A DNA stretch of 44,124 nt from Oscillospiraceae bacterium (GTDB lineage Bacteria; Bacillota; Clostridia; Oscillospirales; Ruminococcaceae), in the NCBI GenBank assembly GCA_017468365.1, contig JAFUIS010000006.1, positions 1 through 44,124 on the forward strand. Reading direction: 5' to 3'. Made by a program: the position numbers and the translations under genes. Shown here in pieces: positions 39,651 through 44,124 of this stretch; the first letter of the stretch is position 1; each line of letters opens with the position of its first letter. A model generated the notes under the pieces. That model was given only the letters and a program-made list of their open reading frames with translations. It did no database searches and was not told the DNA's origin.

Positions 39651-40268
39651 TTAAACACCGGCTTTCCTTGTTGCTTTTTTTATAATATTGAGTCTTCTTT
39701 TGAATTTTATCTTTACATCATCAAAATCTCTTTCTCCACAGTATATTACCGGAAGCGCACTTTGAAAAAGCGCTTCGATGACGCCGATAAGATCCATAAG
39801 TTCCTCTTCGTCTTTTATATCAAGATTTCCTATTCCGAGAGCGCAGCAGGCTTCGATTTTCTTTTCTCTGTCAAGTTTTTCTATATATTCCGAAAGAGGC
39901 TGGAGCTTCTGCATGTTAGCATAAGGAACTATATGCCGCAAAACCTCCATAAACTCTTTATTGAGTCCGATATCGACGATTTCTTCAAAAACAGTTTCAG
40001 AAAGCTCAAAAATATCCCCGTGGACGGTGTTTATCCTTCTGATTACTTTTTCCTTTACTCTTTTTGAACTTTCGTTCACAAAATAATCAAAGGCGTCGTC
40101 CTTGTTTTCAAAATACTGATAAAAACTTCCGCGCGGAATATCGGCATTTTTTATTATTTTATTTATAGACATTTCGGGAAAAGGCACCCGTACAAGTTCA
40201 AGATATATCGCCTTAAAAATGCGCTGCTTTTTTTCATCCGAAAGATTGTTGAACGTCTGGCTTGGCAT
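39651..40268 (-). CDS. TetR family regulator of the RND pump
   Basis: 205 aa from ATG 40268 (GGAGG seven bases upstream). Helix-turn-helix: IFKAIYLELVRVPFPEMSIN, then KIIKNADIPRGSFYQYFENK, a clear TetR recognition helix. The rest is helical ligand-binding domain. It is the first gene of the operon with the RND pump, whose GTG start abuts its stop. A perfect palindrome sits between its promoter and start codon, so the protein very probably represses its own operon and is released by a pump substrate. Confidence 0.93.
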   Translation of the reverse strand: MPSQTFNNLSDEKKQRIFKAIYLELVRVPFPEMSINKIIKNADIPRGSFYQYFENKDDAFDYFVNESSKRVKEKVIRRINTVHGDIFELSETVFEEIVDIGLNKEFMEVLRHIVPYANMQKLQPLSEYIEKLDREKKIEACCALGIGNLDIKDEEELMDLIGVIEALFQSALPVIYCGERDFDDVKIKFKRRLNIIKKATRKAGV

Positions 40269-40283
40269 GAAAATACCTCCGGA

Positions 40284-40310
40284 AATATTATGACATATTG
40301 TCATAATATT
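40284..40310. promoter_or_regulatory. TetR operator: perfect 27-bp palindrome
   Basis: AATATTATGACA - TAT - TGTCATAATATT, 12-bp arms with no mismatch, centred 29 bp upstream of the TetR start and overlapping the -10 of its promoter. Confidence 0.85.
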
Positions 40311-40337
40311 TTATCACACTAAAATAATTATCGTCAA
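40308..40337 (-). promoter_or_regulatory. Promoter of the TetR-RND operon
   Basis: Minus-strand TTGACG (40337-40332), 18-bp spacer, TAAAAT (40313-40308). The operator palindrome begins within the -10 and covers the transcription start. Confidence 0.7.
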
Positions 40338-40391
40338 TATATAATACTTATTATCAACAATAATTAATATAACAATACAATTAAAAAAGGA

Positions 40392-40407
40392 CGAAGCAAA
40401 AGCTTCG
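40392..40407 (-). terminator. Terminator of the SASP gene
   Basis: CGAAGC / GCTTCG hairpin with AAAA loop (extended by flanking pairs); the minus strand continues into six T. Confidence 0.75.
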
Positions 40408-40430
40408 CCCTCTTTCGGTTAAACGTCTTG

Positions 40431-40613
40431 TTATTTCATGCCGTTTTCGTAAGATTCAACCATTTTTTTGACCATCTGGCCGCCGATAGAACCGGCCTGT
40501 TTGGAAGTAAGGTCGCCGTTATAACCCTGTTTAAGATTTACGCCTACTTCATTTGCAGCTTCCTGTTTGAATCTTTCAAGTGCTGCTTTTGCCTGTTTGT
40601 TGGAACTGGACAT
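40431..40613 (-). CDS. Alpha/beta-type small acid-soluble spore protein
   Basis: 60 aa from ATG 40613 (GGAG about ten bases upstream). Sequence family hallmark: LERFKQEAANEVGVNL (with the GPR protease cleavage region near Glu-Val), then YNGDLTSKQAGSIGGQMVKK. These proteins coat spore DNA, protect it from UV and heat, and are degraded by GPR at germination. Expected control is forespore sigma-G; I did not find a convincing sigma-G promoter by eye. Together with spoIIR it marks the host as an endospore former. Confidence 0.95.
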   Translation of the reverse strand: MSSSNKQAKAALERFKQEAANEVGVNLKQGYNGDLTSKQAGSIGGQMVKKMVESYENGMK

Positions 40614-40761
40614 TAAATTTACACTCCTTTGATCGATTTGCGTTTGCACAATTATTTTGGCTTTCAAAAGGAATTTTATTAATGGAAAAATATTATATTA
40701 AAAAAGGGATTCCTTCCCTTAAAAAATTGATTAAAAAACAAAAATTTTTTCAAAAATACTA

Positions 40762-40810
40762 TTGACTTTTTCAGAAAAAATGATATTATACTAACTGAAA
40801 TTAATTCTCA
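40762..40810 (+). promoter_or_regulatory. perR promoter with Fur/PerR-like box
   Basis: TTGACT (40762-40767) with a -10 around TTATACT some 18-19 bp downstream. Directly after it, TGAAATTAATTCTCA (40796-40810) is a semi-palindrome resembling a Fur-family box, in the right place for autoregulation. Confidence 0.5.
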
Positions 40811-40826
40811 TTTAGGAAGTGATAGT

Positions 40827-41204
40827 GTGAAAAATACCGTCCAGAAAACAGCAGTAATGAACGCGCTTATGTCGCTTGACCATCCTACCGCTGATGAAGT
40901 GTACGATTGTGTTCACAACGAATTTCCTTCCATCAGCAAAGCGACAGTATACCGCATTCTTAACCGTATTGCCGAAGAGGGCGAGATTCTTCACCTTCGA
41001 ATCCCCGGCGGTGCAGACAGATTTGACACCACCCTTTGTACTCACCACCATTTACAGTGCAATCGCTGTGGAAAAGTCTGTGATGTCAGCGTTCCCGAAC
41101 TTGAAGGAATCGAAAAACGCATCAAAGACGAAAACGGTTTTTCAATTGCAGGTTACCGTCTTGTATTCAGCGGACTTTGTTCCGACTGTATTTTTAAAAA
41201 ATAA
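40827..41204 (+). CDS. perR: PerR-type peroxide sensor (Fur family)
   Basis: 125 aa, GTG start at 40827 with AGGA nine bases upstream. Winged helix ISKATVYRILNRIAEEGEI. All PerR regulatory metal ligands have equivalents: His19 (DHPTADEVY), Asp67 (RFDTT), His73 and His75 (THHHLQC), Asp86 (CDV). The structural Zn cysteines are Cys78, Cys81, Cys118, Cys121. The Asp at position 67 (rather than Glu as in Fur) favours PerR. It is short at the N-terminus compared with Bacillus PerR (145 aa). It lies 31 bp upstream of the rubrerythrin fusion, its natural target. Confidence 0.9.
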   Translation: MKNTVQKTAVMNALMSLDHPTADEVYDCVHNEFPSISKATVYRILNRIAEEGEILHLRIPGGADRFDTTLCTHHHLQCNRCGKVCDVSVPELEGIEKRIKDENGFSIAGYRLVFSGLCSDCIFKK

Positions 41205-41235
41205 TCTTGAAATTTTTTGAAGGGAGTTTATAATA

Positions 41236-42411
41236 ATGGATATCAAGGCTTTATTTAAAATTTCTTACGGCCTTTATGTCGTTGCCGCTCACGAAAACGG
41301 AAAAGACAACGGATGTATCATAAACACCTTTTCTCAGGTGACTGATACCCCTTTAAGAGTCAGCGTGACCGTCAACAAACTTAACCTGACCCACGATATG
41401 ATAAAACGCACCGGTGAGTTCACCGTTTCGGTACTTTCCACCGCAACCCCCTTCAGCATCTTCCAGAACTTCGGCTTCAGAAGCGGAAAAGATGCCGATA
41501 AATTTGCAGAAGTTAAATCCGTTCGCTGCGAAAACAACGTTCTTCGCCTTGCCGAAAACGTAAACGCTTTCGTTTCCGGAAAAGTCGTTAGCGAAGTCGA
41601 TCTCGGAACCCACACCATGTTCGTTGCCGACGTCACTGCAGCCGAAATCCTCTCTTCCGAGGATTCCCTCACTTACACTTATTATCAAAGCCACATCAAA
41701 CCCAAACCCCAGCCCCCTAAAGTTAAAAAAGGCTGGCGCTGCCCGATTTGCGGATATGTTTATGAAGGCGAAGAACTTCCCGAAGACTTCGTTTGCCCCC
41801 TCTGCAAACACGGCGCATCTGAATTTGTACCCCTTCAAGTTGAAGATAAAAAACCTACTGAAAAAGGAGAAAAAACTATGGAACTCAAAGGCTCTAAAAC
41901 TGAACAGAATCTCATGACCGCATTCGCAGGCGAATCTCAGGCAAGAAACAAATACACCTATTTCGCAAGCAAAGCAAAAAAAGAAGGTTATGAACAGATT
42001 GCAAGACTCTTCCTCGAGACTGCAGAAAACGAAAAAGAACACGCAAAACTCTGGTTCAAATATCTCGGCGGTATCGGCACCACTGCAGAAAACCTCCTTG
42101 CAGCAGCAGAAGGCGAAAACTATGAATGGACCGACATGTATGCAACTTTTGCAAAAGAAGCTCGTGAAGAAGGTTTTGAAGAAATCGCTCTCCGTTTTGA
42201 AGGCGTAGGCAAAGTTGAAGCCGAACACGAAGAAAGATATCGCAAACTCCTCGCAAACGTTGAAAACGGCGAAGTATTCCAGAAAGGTTCCATTGTTATC
42301 TGGAAATGCGCAAACTGCGGTCATATCCATGTTGGTGAATCCGCTCCTGTTGTTTGCCCCGTATGTGCTCATCCTCAGGCATATTTCGAAATCCAGGCAA
42401 AAAACTACTAA
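41236..42411 (+). CDS. Flavoredoxin-rubredoxin-rubrerythrin fusion
   Basis: 391 aa in one frame. Residues about 1-150: FMN-binding flavin reductase/flavoredoxin domain ([30 protein letters not shown]). Residues about 165-200: rubredoxin, [12 protein letters not shown] and [13 protein letters not shown]. Residues 215-391: full rubrerythrin with ferritin-like di-iron domain (Glu ligands in [30 protein letters not shown] and [17 protein letters not shown]) and its own C-terminal rubredoxin ([23 protein letters not shown]). The chain carries electrons from NAD(P)H/FMN via rubredoxin to peroxide at the di-iron site. Codon use shifts at residue 215 to a GCA-rich, highly expressed style. An internal ribosome site precedes Met215. 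Confidence 0.92.
   Translation: MDIKALFKISYGLYVVAAHENGKDNGCIINTFSQVTDTPLRVSVTVNKLNLTHDMIKRTGEFTVSVLSTATPFSIFQNFGFRSGKDADKFAEVKSVRCENNVLRLAENVNAFVSGKVVSEVDLGTHTMFVADVTAAEILSSEDSLTYTYYQSHIKPKPQPPKVKKGWRCPICGYVYEGEELPEDFVCPLCKHGASEFVPLQVEDKKPTEKGEKTMELKGSKTEQNLMTAFAGESQARNKYTYFASKAKKEGYEQIARLFLETAENEKEHAKLWFKYLGGIGTTAENLLAAAEGENYEWTDMYATFAKEAREEGFEEIALRFEGVGKVEAEHEERYRKLLANVENGEVFQKGSIVIWKCANCGHIHVGESAPVVCPVCAHPQAYFEIQAKNY
41864..41880 (+). promoter_or_regulatory. Internal Shine-Dalgarno and ATG for rubrerythrin alone
   Basis: AAGGAG (41864-41869), eight-base spacer, ATG (41878-41880) in frame as codon 215. The resulting protein begins [20 protein letters not shown], the normal start of free-standing rubrerythrins (176-177 aa). 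The linker before it ([12 protein letters not shown]) reads like a former intergenic region. Confidence 0.8.
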
Positions 42412-42430
42412 TTAATCAAACAATAAAAAA

Positions 42431-42455
42431 AACCGCGGAACAAAGTTCCGCGGTT
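42431..42455. terminator. Bidirectional terminator
   Basis: AACCGCGGAAC / GTTCCGCGGTT with AAA loop and A/T tracts, between the convergent rubrerythrin fusion and SGNH-like genes. Confidence 0.92.
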
Positions 42456-42466
42456 TTTTCTTTTTT

Positions 42467-43441
42467 TCAATGCGCTTTGTGAGTAAGAAGGTATTCTGCC
42501 CAGGGCTCATATAGCTCTTTTTCAAGACGGATTCCGTTCGTGGTCGAAATTTCCGGAAGAGCTCCGCTTTCATCGGCAAAAAGATCAATGTTATCAAGTA
42601 TCCAAAGGCTTTTTTCCTCTGCAATCGAATAGATATATTCGTTGATGTCGCTTATCTTTTCGTTGGTCACGGAATATCCTCTCTTCGAAGCTTTTGCTTC
42701 GTTTATAGGAATTATCGGCTGAACGTAAATATGTGCTTCCGGCTGTGCCGCAATTATCTCGTCGATAAAAGCGGTGTATTTTTTTACAAAAGTCGGGCAG
42801 TCCATCCAGGAAATACTTTCGGCAGAAAACAAAACGTAAACGGCTTCAACATTTTCTACGGTTTTAACATATTCCGAAAGCGTGAGCACCTCGTTCTCAT
42901 GTTTGAGCACGCCTTTTGTAAGAATTGTGTTGATGTCTATTCCCGTTCCGCTGGCGGTAACAAATTCGGAATGCTCAAAATAGCCGAGTTCTTTTGCCTG
43001 AGCAACAAAATAATCTCCGACAAAAAGCGAATCCTTGAAAGAATAGTATCCGTCGCTGTCCGTTTTGGGAACAATTCCTCCCCTTACCTCCGGAATTTCT
43101 TCCTCAACAACCTCTTCACCGGACGACTCGGTGTTTTCGGAACCAACAACGATGACGTTGTCCTCTTCGTCAACGTTTTCTGTTGGCTCATCGATCACCA
43201 GAGGTGTTTCTTCTTCCTTCTGCGTCATAAAATCGTTTATAAGCTTTGCAAAATTTATGAACGCATTTGGAAGGCTGTAGTCTTTTTCGGTTCCTTCGGG
43301 ATATTTTTCTTCCTCATAGTTTTGCCAGCCGTATGCCGCAAGACCGGAAATAAGTATTACCGAAGCAAGAATTACGGAAAATCGGATAAGTTTTCCGTAT
43401 TTTTTTGTTCTTACAACGTTTGGCTTCTTTTTAACGGTCAA
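42467..43441 (-). CDS. Membrane-anchored SGNH-like protein with lost catalytic residues
   Basis: 324 aa. Start TTG at 43441 follows AAAGGAG; a longer frame lacks a ribosome site. Cytoplasmic basic N-terminus, one transmembrane helix (about 21-38), an acidic low-complexity linker (75-120), then a domain with the SGNH/GDSL layout of clostridial surface esterases: block I FVGDYF (140-145), block IV-like VYVQPIIPIN (236-247) and the C-terminal Tyr-x-x-Trp-x-x-Tyr-Leu (YEPWAEYL). The catalytic Ser of GDS is Tyr144, the GxND block is SAES, and the DGxH motif is NGIR (Arg305 for His). It is therefore likely a non-enzymatic, perhaps carbohydrate-binding, surface protein. Confidence 0.75.
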   Translation of the reverse strand: MTVKKKPNVVRTKKYGKLIRFSVILASVILISGLAAYGWQNYEEEKYPEGTEKDYSLPNAFINFAKLINDFMTQKEEETPLVIDEPTENVDEEDNVIVVGSENTESSGEEVVEEEIPEVRGGIVPKTDSDGYYSFKDSLFVGDYFVAQAKELGYFEHSEFVTASGTGIDINTILTKGVLKHENEVLTLSEYVKTVENVEAVYVLFSAESISWMDCPTFVKKYTAFIDEIIAAQPEAHIYVQPIIPINEAKASKRGYSVTNEKISDINEYIYSIAEEKSLWILDNIDLFADESGALPEISTTNGIRLEKELYEPWAEYLLTHKAH

Positions 43442-43557
43442 AAAATCCGACTCTCCTTTCCGTTTTTTTATGTATCTTATGTATAATAACATATCAATAC
43501 AATTTCTGTCTACTTAAAATTTATTAATTTTTCAAAAATTCTGTCGTAAAAATCTTC

Positions 43558-43586
43558 TTGACTGAAAGGTTATCTTCATATATAAT
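43558..43586 (+). promoter_or_regulatory. Promoter of tRNA-Thr(CGU)
   Basis: TTGACT (43558-43563), 17-bp spacer, TATAAT (43581-43586), 23 bp before the tRNA. Confidence 0.8.
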
Positions 43587-43609
43587 ATTACAGTCAAGTC
43601 AATAATGAT

Positions 43610-43685
43610 GCTAGTGTAGCACAGCAGGTAGTGCAGCTGATTCGTAATCAGCAGGTCGCGTGTTCGAGTCACGTCACTAGCTCCA
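43610..43685 (+). tRNA. tRNA-Thr(CGU)
   Basis: 76 nt including encoded CCA. Acceptor GCTAGTG/CACTAGC, D-stem GCAC/GTGC, anticodon stem GCTGA/TCAGC with loop TTCGTAA (anticodon CGT, reads ACG), T-arm with TTCGAGT loop. The anticodon arm differs from the interrupted tRNA-Thr at 3010-3048 by one base (C for T at position 34). It can read ACG but not ACA, so it does not replace the UGU isoacceptor. Confidence 0.96.
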
Positions 43686-43689
43686 TTAA

Positions 43690-43724
43690 AAAATCCCCTT
43701 AAACAAGCCGTTTTTGGGGATTTT
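43690..43724 (+). terminator. tRNA-Thr terminator
   Basis: AAAATCCCC / GGGGATTTT with a 17-base loop. Confidence 0.6.
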
Positions 43725-43857
43725 ACTTTTCGCCAAACGCAGATGTAAAGATATATAACTTTACATATACAATTTGCTTAAAAATATTTAATGAAACCGT
43801 TTTATATTATATAAAAGTCAAAAAATCAATTTTTTACAAAATTTTTGAAAATAATGC

Positions 43858-43886
43858 TTGCCTTTTGATTTTGGTTATGCTATAAT
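43858..43886 (+). promoter_or_regulatory. Promoter of tRNA-Pro(GGG)
   Basis: TTGCCT (43858-43863), 17-bp spacer, TATAAT (43881-43886), 23 bp before the tRNA. Confidence 0.75.
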
Positions 43887-43909
43887 AATTCCTGCTGACG
43901 ATACAGCAT

Positions 43910-43985
43910 CTGGGTGTGGCGCAGTTGGTATCGCGCTACCTTGGGGTGGTAGAGGCCGTGGGTTCAAGTCCCGTCACTCAGACCA
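43910..43985 (+). tRNA. tRNA-Pro(GGG)
   Basis: 76 nt with encoded CCA. Acceptor CTGGGTG/CACTCAG, anticodon stem CTACC/GGTAG, loop TTGGGGT with anticodon GGG (reads CCC/CCU), T-loop TTCAAGT. The T-stem has two wobble pairs, but the overall fold is normal. Confidence 0.93.
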
Positions 43986-44016
43986 AAATCCCGCAATCGA
44001 AAGATTGCGGGATTTT
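43985..44016 (+). terminator. tRNA-Pro terminator
   Basis: AAAATCCCGCAATC / GATTGCGGGATTTT with a GAAA tetraloop and T-run directly after the CCA end. Confidence 0.93.
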
Positions 44017-44104
44017 TTTATGCCTAAAAAGCATATTGCTTTCTTTACGATATTTCGGCTTTCTTATATATCTTGTAACAGTTTGCAATTTTATAAACAA
44101 AAAA

Positions 44105-44124
44105 ACGCAGGTCTTTGACCTGCG
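44105..44124. terminator. Hairpin at the window edge, cut off
   Basis: CGCAGGTC / GACCTGCG with a TTT loop ends at the last base; probably the terminator of a gene beyond the window. Confidence 0.5.

Overview
The window reads as a piece of chromosome from a spore-forming, low-to-mid GC Firmicute of the class Clostridia. It looks like an uncultured gut anaerobe of the Oscillospiraceae type, but that rank is inference. The evidence is spoIIR, an alpha/beta-type SASP, a PerR/rubrerythrin oxygen-defence pair, a K+-dependent membrane pyrophosphatase, RelQ, MiaB beside a YlbF-family protein, and serC-serA-DUF1015. Positions 1-3010 are different: AT-rich, with phage-like small genes and a tyrosine integrase, ending exactly inside a tRNA-Thr(UGU) gene. 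This is one end of an integrated prophage or related element.

The main discovery is in that element. Its leftward operon (919 down to 125) holds three overlapping or adjacent small genes, each with its own ribosome binding site. All three become intact only if TAG is read as an amino acid, and the contexts fit glutamine. There are five in-frame TAG codons (one, one and three). None of the three genes ends in TAG. The rightward pair (1272-1885) and the integrase have 19 Gln codons, all CAA/CAG, against 5 TAG of 11 in the leftward operon. The host uses TAG as a true stop at least twice (spoIIR, the 206-aa YitT gene). The picture is an amber-recoded (TAG to Gln) prophage in a standard-code host, with its integration end kept readable in the host code. 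The suppressor tRNA must lie outside the window. The insertion cuts tRNA-Thr(UGU) after base 39 and does not rebuild it on this side.

Layout of the chromosome: 3192-4439 metallophosphoesterase lipoprotein; 4574-8853 heterodimeric ABC exporter plus an AlkP-superfamily phosphodiesterase; 8970-12799 a PHP-fold protein with degraded metal site, Lrp/AsnC regulator, aminotransferase and an IspE-ProX (YbaK) fusion; 12903 spoIIR; 13729 hppA; 15931 relQ-type alarmone synthetase; 16688 lipoprotein (-); 17883-18533 deoC (-); 18567-20366 miaB and a YlbF-family gene with a cysteine tail (-); 20524 mazF without visible antitoxin; 20916-25322 leftward run of Sfp-type PPTase, rRNA methyltransferase, two YitT proteins and a WYL regulator; 25437-27651 B12-type radical SAM protein (apparent ATT start) and nitroreductase; 27683 pfkA (-); 28839 TetR (-); 29671-33160 serC, serA, DUF1015; 33292 and 33631 two unknown proteins, the second cysteine-rich; 34458-35561 cdd and an ICMT-like methyltransferase (-); 35658-40268 TetR and a giant RND transporter (-); 40431 SASP (-); 40827 perR; 41236 flavoredoxin-rubredoxin-rubrerythrin fusion with an internal start; 42467 an SGNH-like pseudoenzyme (-); 43610 tRNA-Thr(CGU) and 43910 tRNA-Pro(GGG).

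Functionally the chromosome part is mostly housekeeping: serine synthesis, nucleotide salvage, glycolysis, isoprenoid precursor synthesis, tRNA modification, oxidative stress and sporulation. Several genes show unusual architecture: IspE fused to a tRNA-editing domain, rubrerythrin fused in frame to its upstream gene while keeping its own Shine-Dalgarno, two enzymes with active-site residues lost, and an RND pump with about 300 residues of helical insertion.
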